Assembly (NCBI GenBank): GCA_041666425.1
Contig: JBAYHA010000013.1
Location: 1-20,579, forward strand
Length of the DNA: 20,579 nt
Direction: 5' to 3'
Source of the DNA: JBAYHA01 sp041666425
GTDB taxonomy: Bacteria; Patescibacteriota; Patescibacteriia; UBA11705; JABHMO01
Of the stretch, positions 1-5,467 are shown piece by piece. The notes beneath the pieces were generated by a model. That model did not search any database. It was not told the origin of the DNA and saw only the letters and a program-made list of their open reading frames with translations. The translations under genes were made by a program, and so were the position numbers. Every line of letters begins with the position of its first letter. Within the stretch, counting starts at the first letter, position 1.

Positions 1-137
1 TTTAATAAGTATTTGGCGCGAGCAAAATGATGTTCGGGGTTGGATGTGCCGTCAAAAAAATTAACGGAGCTCAAATTGCCGATTGATTCGAGATAGTGTT
101 CAGCTTTTTTGAATTTTAAATAGTTTTTTAATTCCAT
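1..137 (-). CDS. folC: Probable folylpolyglutamate/dihydrofolate synthase, N-terminal fragment
   Basis: Only the first 45 codons are inside the window; the gene continues past position 1. Translation from the ATG at 137 begins MELKNYLKFKKAEHYLES and continues through INGL-like and NPEHHFAR segments (residues about 19-42). The pattern 'A-x-x-Y-L-E-S-hydrophobic ... hxRhxxLL' is how Mur-ligase-fold FolC proteins begin, ahead of their ATP-binding P-loop, which would lie outside the window. FolC adds glutamate to folates, and in some bacteria also to dihydropteroate. No Shine-Dalgarno sequence precedes the ATG, like most housekeeping genes here. It lies downstream of dprA on the same strand, separated by two palindromic repeats. 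The family call rests on a short, weakly conserved segment and could be wrong; the existence of a coding start here is more secure than the name. Confidence 0.5.
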   Translation of the reverse strand, partial: MELKNYLKFKKAEHYLESIGNLSSVNFFDGTSNPEHHFARAKYLL

Positions 138-156
138 ATTTTAAATTTTGATAAAT

Positions 157-221
157 GCCAGTTTGTCATCTCGACCAGCGTGGCTTGCCCTGTCGAATGA
201 CAGGGAGAGATCTAAACTGGC
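157..221. repeat. Palindromic intergenic repeat 1
   Basis: Outer arms GCCAGTTT (157-164) and AAACTGGC (214-221) enclose a second perfect stem, CCCTGTC-GAAT-GACAGGG (188-205). The segment also has the GTCATCTCGACC...GAGAGATCT layout that I associate with dispersed intergenic repeats in many environmental bacterial genomes (from memory). It lies between dprA and the probable folC and could act as an RNA hairpin in their transcript. No T-tract follows on the minus strand, so it is not a classical terminator. Confidence 0.65.
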
Positions 222-224
222 GGG

Positions 225-292
225 TCTGTTTTGAGATACTTCGACCATTCGACTTCGCTCATGGCAGGCGGAGCTCAGTATGACAAAACAGA
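225..292. repeat. Palindromic intergenic repeat 2
   Basis: Arms TCTGTTTTG (225-233) and CAAAACAGA (284-292) are perfect inverse complements. The interior (TTCGACTTCGCTC...GCTCAGTATGACA) resembles the common dispersed CTTCGACTTCGCTCAG type of repeat, apparently interrupted by an extra GGCAGGCGGA-containing segment. It sits directly next to the dprA stop codon, so the dprA transcript would carry it as a 3' hairpin. Confidence 0.6.
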
Positions 293-295
293 ACG

Positions 296-1381
296 TTATT
301 TTTTTATATAAATATTATTTCCTAAATTGAGTATTGCATTTTTGATTTCCAAAACCATTAATTTGGCGTTGAGTTCGGAGATAGATATTTGGCAAAGTTG
401 AGCCAGTTCATTGATGTGACGATTCTCAGTCAGATTACTTAATATAGTAGCTTCAATTGGGTCATTTGGCAAGTAGGGTGGTGAGTTTGTTTTTGGGGAG
501 TTAGTAAAAGTTTGTAAATTTTCAAAAATATCTTCAACATTGGAAATTAATTGCGCGCCATTTTTGAGCAAATTATTGGTTCCTTCGGAAAATTGACTAA
601 AAATAGATCCTGGGACGCAAAAAACTTCGCGGTTTTGGTCCAAGGCGCACTGCGCGGTGATGAGCGAACCTGATTTTAAGGGAGCTTCGATAATTAAAGT
701 GCCGAAACAAAGTCCGCTAATAATGCGATTTCTTTTTGCAAAACTAAATTTTTGTGTTAGAGAATCAATTGGATATTCGGAAATTATTAGTCCATTTTTT
801 GTTAAAATATCTTCGGCTAATTTTTTGTTTTCCGCTGGATAAATTTGATTTATTGCTGTTCCGAGAACAGCAATTGTTTCTCCGTTATTGCGAACTGTTT
901 CGGCGTGAGCCATAGTGTCAACACCAAAAGCCAAACCGCTGATAATAACAAAATCATTTTTGACAATTTGCGGGACAAAACTATTCAGTATTTGTCGGCC
1001 GTATGAAGTGATTTTTCTTGTGCCGACTATGGCCAGAGAATTTTTGTTTAATAGTTCTACGTTGCCACGACAAAATAAAAAATATGGAGGATCGGAAATT
1101 TCTTTTAATAATTGAGGATAAATAGGGGAATGAAAGTCAATAATTTTAATTTTGTTCTGGGTAAATTTTTCGAAATAAATAATCGGATCAATATTTTTTT
1201 GTTGAGCGGTATTTTGATTACAAATTCTGTCGCTGATTTTTGCTTCTTGCCAGTCTTTTGGTGATGCAAAAAAGGCTGTTTCAAAATTACCAAAAAATTC
1301 TTTTAATTTTAACATCTGCTTGGCGCTGTATTCACCGAGTTTGTAAATAATTAGGGAATAGATTTGGTCGGAGTGGGGCAT
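296..1381 (-). CDS. dprA: DNA-processing protein DprA
   Basis: DprA (Smf) binds incoming single-stranded DNA during natural transformation and loads RecA on it. The 361-residue product has the family's Rossmann-like core: VGTRKITSYGR (residues about 119-129), SGLAFGVDTMAH (148-159), FAKRNRIISGL (214-224), KSGSLITA (236-243) and EGTNNLLKNGA (266-276). An N-terminal helical region (1-75) and a C-terminal winged-helix segment (about 307-361, with HINELAQLC and LEIKNAILNLGNNIYIKK) complete the usual long form. The ATG at 1381 is the first in frame and gives a normal N-terminus; no Shine-Dalgarno sequence precedes it. Upstream is repeat-rich DNA with GTAAGTA units and no clear promoter. Patescibacteria commonly keep competence genes, which fits nucleotide or DNA scavenging (established for the group, inferred here). 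Confidence 0.95.
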   Translation of the reverse strand: MPHSDQIYSLIIYKLGEYSAKQMLKLKEFFGNFETAFFASPKDWQEAKISDRICNQNTAQQKNIDPIIYFEKFTQNKIKIIDFHSPIYPQLLKEISDPPYFLFCRGNVELLNKNSLAIVGTRKITSYGRQILNSFVPQIVKNDFVIISGLAFGVDTMAHAETVRNNGETIAVLGTAINQIYPAENKKLAEDILTKNGLIISEYPIDSLTQKFSFAKRNRIISGLCFGTLIIEAPLKSGSLITAQCALDQNREVFCVPGSIFSQFSEGTNNLLKNGAQLISNVEDIFENLQTFTNSPKTNSPPYLPNDPIEATILSNLTENRHINELAQLCQISISELNAKLMVLEIKNAILNLGNNIYIKK

Positions 1382-1393
1382 AATAGATAAGTG

Positions 1394-1414
1394 GTAAGTA
1401 GTAAGTAGTAAGTA
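1394..1414. repeat. GTAAGTA tandem repeat (3 units)
   Basis: Three perfect 7-bp copies of GTAAGTA at 1394-1400, 1401-1407 and 1408-1414, just upstream of the dprA start. Read on the minus strand the sequence (CTTACTACTTACTACTTACC) resembles the array at 1801-1859, so the two form a loose inverted pair around the spacer. Confidence 0.8.
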
Positions 1415-1504
1415 AAAAAGTCTATGACTATTTTTGTAAATTAGTTCTGGCGTTTTGGATTAAATTATTTAGGGTTTTTTCTGGTTTTTTTATTTGTTAT
1501 TAAG

Positions 1505-1579
1505 TTCGTCACTCCGGACCTGCCTGCGCGTAGCCGAACTAAGCTTCGGCGGAGGCACGGTCAGATCCGGAGTGACGAA
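1505..1579. repeat. 14-bp inverted repeat flanking a GC-rich loop
   Basis: TTCGTCACTCCGGA (1505-1518) and TCCGGAGTGACGAA (1566-1579) are perfect inverse complements. The loop contains CCTGCCTGCGCGTAGCCGAA and CTTCGGCGGAGGCACGG, which resemble the CCTGCC...GGCAGG hairpin at 10440-10476. The segment is clearly GC-richer than its surroundings. It looks like a member of a dispersed palindromic repeat family. Confidence 0.75.
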
Positions 1580-1696
1580 GATAGAATGTTTGAAGATAGA
1601 ATGTTCGAAGATAGAATGTTTGAAGATAGAATGTTCGAAGATAGAATGTTCAAAGATAGAATGTTCAAAGATAGAATGTTTGAAGATAGAATGTTT
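1577..1696. repeat. 15-bp tandem repeat, 8 units
   Basis: Eight adjoining copies of GAAGATAGAATGTTY (units start at 1577, 1592, 1607, 1622, 1637, 1652, 1667 and 1682) with a partial ninth (GAAG, 1697-1700). Variation is limited to position 1 (G or A, two units with A) and position 15 (T or C). The array starts inside the right arm of the preceding inverted repeat, so the two share GAA at 1577-1579. Because 15 is a multiple of 3, frames stay open on both strands and create false ORFs (IECLK... and SIFEH...). Confidence 0.95.
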
Positions 1697-1800
1697 GAAG
1701 CGTGTTGTTTTTGCAAGTTTTTGGCTTAAATTAGATGCTAAATTATTATTTAGTGATTGATAAATTTTGAAGTTTTGCATAGATTTTGTTTTTTTCTCTT

Positions 1801-1859
1801 ATCACTTATTACTACTTATTACCACTTATTTTACTTATTCTTCCTTATTCTCACTTATT
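1801..1859. repeat. Degenerate 10-bp ACYACTTATT array
   Basis: Six units of about 10 bp: ATCACTTATT (1801), ACTACTTATT (1811), ACCACTTATT (1821), TTACTTATT (1831, 9 bp), CTTCCTTATT (1840) and CTCACTTATT (1850). The shared core is ACTTATT. Its reverse complement is similar to the GTAAGTA units at 1394-1414. No coding role is apparent. Confidence 0.7.
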
Positions 1860-1964
1860 TCTTACTATACCCATTTTTTCAAGTTCTTTGAAATCGTGGG
1901 GTGTTTGTGGATAAAGTTTTTTGCGTTTGTTTGTTTAAATTTAGAATAAAGACCGGATTTTTGT

Positions 1965-1993
1965 TTGACATTTTGTTATTTCTGTGATATGTT
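1965..1993 (+). promoter_or_regulatory. Candidate sigma70-type promoter P1 of the small-protein operon
   Basis: TTGACA (1965-1970), 17-bp spacer, TATGTT (1988-1993), with TGA just before the -10 giving an extended -10 (TGn). It points toward the gene cluster starting at 2262 and would give a leader of roughly 260 nt. Confidence 0.55.
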
Positions 1994-2015
1994 TTTTTGT
2001 AAACGTATAACTTGC

Positions 2016-2044
2016 TTGACATTGAGAGGATGATGCTTTAAGAT
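2016..2044 (+). promoter_or_regulatory. Candidate sigma70-type promoter P2 of the small-protein operon
   Basis: TTGACA (2016-2021), 17-bp spacer, TAAGAT (2039-2044). It lies 51 bp downstream of P1 with the same spacing, so the operon may have tandem promoters. Transcription would begin near 2051. Confidence 0.55.
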
Positions 2045-2050
2045 ATTTTT

Positions 2051-2250
2051 GCTGTGAAGTGGTTGTCAAAACCATGCCCACCAGTGGAAAAAAGCAGTGT
2101 CCCCTCCTAACTGTGAAGTATCCGAAGTCAAGAATTGACGGTTTTCCGTTAATTTCTTGCGCTGGTGTGCACTGTCTTGACAATCATTTTTTTTGTTTCA
2201 AAAGTGAACTTTGGCAACAACTATTTGTTGATAAATTTGAACTTTGAAAA
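2051..2250 (+). promoter_or_regulatory. Long 5' leader of the small-protein operon
   Basis: About 200 nt lie between promoter P2 and the first Shine-Dalgarno sequence. Visible structure includes a small CCAC-CA-GTGG hairpin (near 2079-2088) and an imperfect stem AAGAATTGACGG-TTTT-CCGTTAATTTCTT (2130-2157). CTGTGAAGT occurs twice (near 2051 and 2110). CCTCC at 2103-2107 could pair with GGAGG of the Shine-Dalgarno sequence at 2252-2256. I recognise no known riboswitch family. It may simply be spacer DNA. Confidence 0.3.
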
Positions 2251-2261
2251 GGGAGGAAAAA

Positions 2262-2501
2262 ATGCCAGAAAAAAAATGGCAAACATGGCTTCTTGTAGGA
2301 TTTTTTGTGGTTGTGATGATAACGTTGTTGGTAAAAGTTTTGCTATTTAGAAATGAGTTGGATTATTTGTGTAAGCAAAATGGTTATGTTGACGTTGAAT
2401 TACAAAAGGTCAATGGCAAACATGAATATTTTTGTATAGATGAAGATGAAAACAGGGAATCGGTAGGTAAATTAAGAATAAAAGAAGGAGCAGAAGAATG
2501 A
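2262..2501 (+). CDS. Small single-span membrane protein with LCxxNG...FCID motif
   Basis: 79 residues: a short basic N-terminus, one membrane span (about residues 8-28) and a charged domain with Cys37 and Cys58 in the pattern LCKQNGYVDVE...EYFCIDEDE. The start is the ATG at 2262, 5 nt after GGGAGG (2251-2256); an in-frame TTG at 2244 lies before the Shine-Dalgarno sequence and is rejected. It is the first gene of a four-gene operon and overlaps the next gene by ATGA. The same cysteine motif recurs in the third gene (2623-3105), so the two appear related. The two cysteines could form a disulfide if the domain is extracytoplasmic (inference). I do not recognise a named family. Confidence 0.8.
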   Translation: MPEKKWQTWLLVGFFVVVMITLLVKVLLFRNELDYLCKQNGYVDVELQKVNGKHEYFCIDEDENRESVGKLRIKEGAEE

Positions 2502-2611
2502 AACAAGCTATTCGTGAAATTTGGCGCCAACATTGGCGTATTTTGCTAATTCTTTTTGCCGTCGTGGGAATTGTTGATTGTTTTATAATGCTTGCCTATT
2601 ATTGGCGATAA
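2498..2611 (+). CDS. 37-residue membrane peptide
   Basis: The start ATG overlaps the upstream stop (ATGA, 2498-2501), and AAGGAG at 2485-2490 lies 7 nt before it. The product begins MKQAIREIWRQHWRI and continues into one hydrophobic span (about residues 13-34) ending AYYWR. The N-terminus carries several Arg and Lys residues, favouring a cytoplasmic N-terminus by the positive-inside rule. The gene is short enough to be missed by ordinary gene callers, but the Shine-Dalgarno sequence, the ATGA coupling and the next gene starting 12 nt after its stop support it as real. It may be a small membrane regulator or partner of its neighbours (inference). No homolog is recognised. Confidence 0.7.
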   Translation: MKQAIREIWRQHWRILLILFAVVGIVDCFIMLAYYWR

Positions 2612-2622
2612 GGAGGAATGAC

Positions 2623-3105
2623 ATGAATAAATTTGTGATTGTGATTGTGATTGTTTGTTTTGTTGGGTGTGTTGTTCTTGTGGTTAATAGTTTTGTTGGT
2701 TGTGAAAATCAGCAAGAGAAAAATATCCAGATGCAAGATGATCTGGATAACGAGTATCGAGAAATATTTAATCAGGCGGATATTCTTTGCACGCGAAATG
2801 GTTTTGTTAAAGCTGAGTGGCGTGTGGTTGCGAATCCTCGTTATGGGGATAATCTCTTTGGCTTGTATTGTGTTGATAATAAGGACGAGATGCATTTGAT
2901 GAATTATCCGTATGAAACAAATGAAGGAAATAGATTTCTCGAGGCCATGAACTATTATTATTTCGATCAAGTGGAAAGGGATGTGTGTTGGGCTATGAGC
3001 TTGAATTACGACCGAAAATATAAAGGTTTTTGTCTTAGTAAAAGCGGATTTCGAATTCCAATTGCCAAAGTGAGGCAGGATTATAAGAATGGAGGTGTCA
3101 AATGA
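2623..3105 (+). CDS. Exported or membrane-anchored orphan protein with LC...YC motif
   Basis: 160 residues with a very hydrophobic N-terminus (about residues 4-24) then SFVGCENQ; the Cys at 27 could be a poor lipobox or simply follow a membrane anchor. The start is the ATG at 2623, 6 nt after AAGGAGG (2610-2616), which overlaps the previous stop codon; an ATG at 2618 reads straight into a stop. The body contains LCTRNGFVKAEW (Cys56) and GLYCVDNKDE (Cys83), matching LCKQNGYVDVE and FCIDEDE of the first gene in the operon, plus a second Cys pair (VCW near 122 and FCL near 137). The C-terminal half is rich in Tyr and Asn. It overlaps the next gene by ATGA. Function unknown; an extracytoplasmic, disulfide-stabilised domain is an inference. 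Confidence 0.85.
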   Translation: MNKFVIVIVIVCFVGCVVLVVNSFVGCENQQEKNIQMQDDLDNEYREIFNQADILCTRNGFVKAEWRVVANPRYGDNLFGLYCVDNKDEMHLMNYPYETNEGNRFLEAMNYYYFDQVERDVCWAMSLNYDRKYKGFCLSKSGFRIPIAKVRQDYKNGGVK

Positions 3106-3359
3106 AATGGTTGTGGATATTGTTGATTATATTTTTTGCCAATTCGTGCATGGTTTTGCATGATTATGATCCACCGGTTTATCGGCGCACGATGACTGTG
3201 CCGTATCCGGGGAATTATCGGCCGTATTATTCCGGTGGGTATTATCAGAATCATCGACGGCCACCACCGCCAAAGAAAAAAGGTCATCCTCCAGCGAAGA
3301 AAAAAGTTGCGGATGGAAAGAAAAAAAAACCGGCCAAAAAGGCCGTTAAACGACGGTAG
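3102..3359 (+). CDS. Small lipoprotein with Pro/Tyr-rich and Lys-rich tail
   Basis: 85 residues. The N-terminus MKWLWILLIIFFANSC is a compact lipoprotein signal with the lipid-accepting Cys at 16 (ANSC). Then come a Tyr/Pro/Arg-rich stretch (residues 20-52), a PPPP turn, and a tail dominated by Lys, Ala and Pro (about 55-85). Such basic tails can bind polyanions such as teichoic-type polymers, nucleic acid or membrane phosphates (inference). GGAGG at 3091-3095 precedes the ATG, and the start overlaps the upstream stop (ATGA), so it is the last gene of the operon. Its stop codon lies within the long palindrome at 3355-3385. The ANSC lipobox is shared with the lipoprotein at 7364-8035. No named family. 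Confidence 0.8.
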   Translation: MKWLWILLIIFFANSCMVLHDYDPPVYRRTMTVPYPGNYRPYYSGGYYQNHRRPPPPKKKGHPPAKKKVADGKKKKPAKKAVKRR

Positions 3360-3385
3360 GGACAGAACAGTGTTCTGTCCCTACC
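3355..3385. repeat. Perfect 31-nt palindrome overlapping a stop codon
   Basis: GGTAGGGACAGAACA (3355-3369), a single central G (3370), and TGTTCTGTCCCTACC (3371-3385) are perfect inverse complements. The TAG stop of the lipoprotein gene lies at 3357-3359, inside the left arm. As RNA it would form a very strong hairpin just before the terminator. I recall GGGACAGAACA-type units as dispersed repeats in other genomes but cannot verify that here. Confidence 0.8.
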
Positions 3386-3389
3386 TTAT

Positions 3390-3428
3390 ACGTCGCTTGG
3401 GTTAAAAACCCGAGCGACGTTTTTTTTT
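3390..3428 (+). terminator. Rho-independent terminator of the small-protein operon
   Basis: The stem ACGTCGCTTGGGTT / AACCCGAGCGACGT (3390-3420, one G-U pair, small A-rich loop) is followed by an uninterrupted T-tract to 3428. It ends the plus-strand operon and lies against the 3' end of the convergent pth gene. Confidence 0.9.
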
Positions 3429-3972
3429 AAATTCCCAAAATGTCTTTTATTTCTTCGCCAACTTGTTGGCGAACGGAACGAAGTTTTAATTTTTCGGCGA
3501 TGTTGAATTTTTTCAAAACAAAATTGGCGGTATCGCCTTGACTTTCGCGATTTTCACGACCAATGCCAATGCGCAAACGAAGAAAATCTTGCGTGCCCAG
3601 TTGGGTAATGATTGAGCGCACGCCATTGTGTCCGGCGCTACTGCGATTGGTTTGTATTTTGTAATTGCCGAGAGGTAAATCAATATCATCATGAATGACG
3701 ATTATTTCCGGAATTTGTTTTTTGTAAAATTTGATTGTTTTTTGGACCGCAAAACCGGATTCGTTCATAAAAGTGGTCGGTTTTTGCAAAATTATTTTGC
3801 GGCCGTCAATATTTTTTTCAAAAATTTCCGATTGTAGTTTTTCTTTTGTTTCCCATGGTTCATTGGGGGAGTTGAAAATTTCATTTTTGATAAAATCGAC
3901 AATATCAAAACCAATATTGTGACGGGTGTTGAAATATTCGGAGCCGGGATTTCCAAGGCCGATGATTATCAT
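3427..3972 (-). CDS. pth: Peptidyl-tRNA hydrolase
   Basis: Pth releases tRNA from peptidyl-tRNAs that dropped off the ribosome. The 181-residue product is close to the family's usual length. Conserved elements are IGLGNPG with Asn8, TRHNIGF with catalytic His18 (E. coli His20), KPTTFMN with Asn70, IHDDIDLP with Asp95 (E. coli Asp93) and AGHNGVRS with Asn116. All expected active-site residues are present. The ATG at 3972 is right because the family begins with a short hydrophobic strand directly before GLGNPG. There is no Shine-Dalgarno sequence; TATAAA-rich repeats sit immediately upstream. It lies 121 nt downstream of der and may be the last gene of the LCP-der-pth transcript. Confidence 0.96.
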   Translation of the reverse strand: MIIIGLGNPGSEYFNTRHNIGFDIVDFIKNEIFNSPNEPWETKEKLQSEIFEKNIDGRKIILQKPTTFMNESGFAVQKTIKFYKKQIPEIIVIHDDIDLPLGNYKIQTNRSSAGHNGVRSIITQLGTQDFLRLRIGIGRENRESQGDTANFVLKKFNIAEKLKLRSVRQQVGEEIKDILGI

Positions 3973-4012
3973 ATAGTTTATAAAGTTTGTAAAGTTATAA
4001 AGTTCATAAAGT
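3973..4012 (-). repeat. TTTATAAACTTT-type repeats upstream of pth
   Basis: Read toward pth, this stretch repeats variants of ACTTTATAA: CTTTATGAACTTTATAAC, then CTTTACAAACTTTATAAAC, ending directly before the start codon. The same family lies directly upstream of hisS (10500-10534). The units contain -10-like TATAA sequences, so this may be a promoter or only a simple repeat. The rest of the pth-der gap (4013-4093) is AT-rich with a weak AATAATT...AATTATT hairpin. Confidence 0.55.
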
Positions 4013-4093
4013 AATAATTAAAATCAAAAATTATTTTTTTTAAATAATATTTTATTCTTATAAAAAAAACAAATGATGATTCGCCCTTATTTA

Positions 4094-5458
4094 TTATTCG
4101 TTTTCGGTGAAGGTTGTTTTTATTCCGCAACCTTCGAGATTGAAATAGCGTCGCATTTCTTTTTCCATGAATCGGATATAAGGATAAACGATATTTTTGG
4201 CATCAGTGGTAAAAATCTCAAAAGTGATCGGCTCGGTGCGACGTTGGACAATTCGGTGCATGAATGGCGGACGGGTGCCGAACTCTTTTGGCGGAGCTTT
4301 TTTCTTTATTAAATGGACCAAGAAATCTTTTAATTCTTTTTCGGTAAATCTTTTTTGGCTGTTTTCATAAATCGTGGTTGCTGTTTCGACCAATCGATCA
4401 ATGCGCGAATGATTTTTGGCGCTGATAAAAATTATTGGCGCCCATGTTAAAAACGGTAAAAAATGAAATAAATATTTGGTGTAATTTTTGTCACTATAAG
4501 TATTTTTGTCAGCCATAATATCCCATTTGTTGACAACAATAATGACTGATTTGTTTTCTTCGACAATCGCTTGACCGAGACTTTGATCTTGTGCTGTTAT
4601 TGGCTGGCTGGCATCAATGACGAGAAAAGCAATGTGCGCTTTTTGCAGTGATTTGATGCTTTGTTCGATGCTTAATTCTTGCAAGTAGTTTTGGATTTTG
4701 CGTTTTTTTATTATTCCTGCGGTATCAATGAAAGTCAAATTGTATTTTTTGTTTGTTGGTTTTTCTACTTCATATTCCACGGTAAAGTCTTGGCTGTCGC
4801 GAGTGGTGTGGGGGATTGGTGAAACAATGGCTTTTTCTTCGCCGACAATGGCGTTGAGCAAAGAGGATTTGCCGGTATTTGGTTTGCCGATAATGGCGAT
4901 TTTTACTTCGTTTTTTAAAATCGGTTTGATAATGGATGTTCTTTTGCGAATTTTTAGTTTTTTGACAATTTCGTCTAACAGGTCGCCTGTCCCTGCGCCG
5001 GTTTTTGAAGAAACAGGGATAACGGTTTCAAAACCAAAATTATAAAACTCGTAAGCGTTATTCAAAAATCTATTGGTATCTACTTTGTTGGCTACAACAA
5101 TAATTGGTTTGCCCAATTTTTTTAACAAATTGGCGAATTCACGATCTTGGGGCAAAATGCCATCATGCGCATCAACGACAAAAAGGATAAGATGAGCTTC
5201 TTTTTCGGACAGAAGGGCTTTTTTTACGGATGAGCGATCGATTTCAGCTTCACTTTTGATATCAAGTCCGGCGGTATCCAAAAAGAGCATTTGGCGCATA
5301 TCCCAACTGCTAACGCCTTGACGGACATCGCGAGTGGTGCCAGCAATATTGGAAACCAGAGCTTCCCGTTCGTCAGTTAAGCGATTGAACAGCGTTGATT
5401 TGCCGACATTGGTTCGACCGAGAATAATTATTTTTTTCAGGTTGTTTTTTTTGATCAT
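4094..5458 (-). CDS. der: Ribosome biogenesis GTPase Der (EngA)
   Basis: Der is a tandem-GTPase factor needed for maturation of the 50S ribosomal subunit. The 454-residue product has both G domains: GRTNVGKS (about 14-21), TTRD, DTAG (61-64) and NKVD (124-127) in the first; GKPNTGKS (191-198), TTRD, DTAG (235-238) and NKWD (310-313) in the second. The C-terminal KH-like domain (about 360-450) ends in the usual basic segment. The frame extends to a TTG at 5467, directly after the LCP stop codon, but I prefer the ATG at 5458, which gives a normal N-terminus. There is no Shine-Dalgarno sequence. It lies 9 nt after the LCP gene and is surely cotranscribed with it. No key GTPase residue is missing. 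Confidence 0.96.
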   Translation of the reverse strand: MIKKNNLKKIIILGRTNVGKSTLFNRLTDEREALVSNIAGTTRDVRQGVSSWDMRQMLFLDTAGLDIKSEAEIDRSSVKKALLSEKEAHLILFVVDAHDGILPQDREFANLLKKLGKPIIVVANKVDTNRFLNNAYEFYNFGFETVIPVSSKTGAGTGDLLDEIVKKLKIRKRTSIIKPILKNEVKIAIIGKPNTGKSSLLNAIVGEEKAIVSPIPHTTRDSQDFTVEYEVEKPTNKKYNLTFIDTAGIIKKRKIQNYLQELSIEQSIKSLQKAHIAFLVIDASQPITAQDQSLGQAIVEENKSVIIVVNKWDIMADKNTYSDKNYTKYLFHFLPFLTWAPIIFISAKNHSRIDRLVETATTIYENSQKRFTEKELKDFLVHLIKKKAPPKEFGTRPPFMHRIVQRRTEPITFEIFTTDAKNIVYPYIRFMEKEMRRYFNLEGCGIKTTFTENE

Positions 5459-5467
5459 AAAATTCAA

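Larger units (their letters stand above)
1382..2261. other. Gene-free repeat-rich spacer
   Basis: This 880-bp stretch separates divergent dprA (minus) and the small-protein operon (plus). It holds, in order: GTAAGTA tandem units, a 14-bp inverted repeat, a 15-bp tandem array, a CTTATT-rich array, two candidate promoters and a structured leader. Each is listed separately. Reading frames here are short, overlap on both strands, and are mostly repeat-encoded, so I call no gene. I see nothing in 1415-1504 or 1701-1800 beyond AT-rich DNA. Confidence 0.7.

Noticed and set aside
1490..1780. Opposed open frames (96 codons minus, 88 codons plus) over the 15-bp array
   Set aside because: Both are products of a tandem repeat whose period is a multiple of three; the translations are monotonous and there is no ribosome-binding site.
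1941..2247. Open frames of 60-80 codons on both strands in the spacer before 2262
   Set aside because: They overlap the candidate promoters and leader, lack ribosome-binding sites, and have no recognisable composition or domains.
5459..5467. TTG start for der at 5467
   Set aside because: An ATG three codons later fits the family better and neither start has a Shine-Dalgarno sequence; the TTG cannot be excluded.
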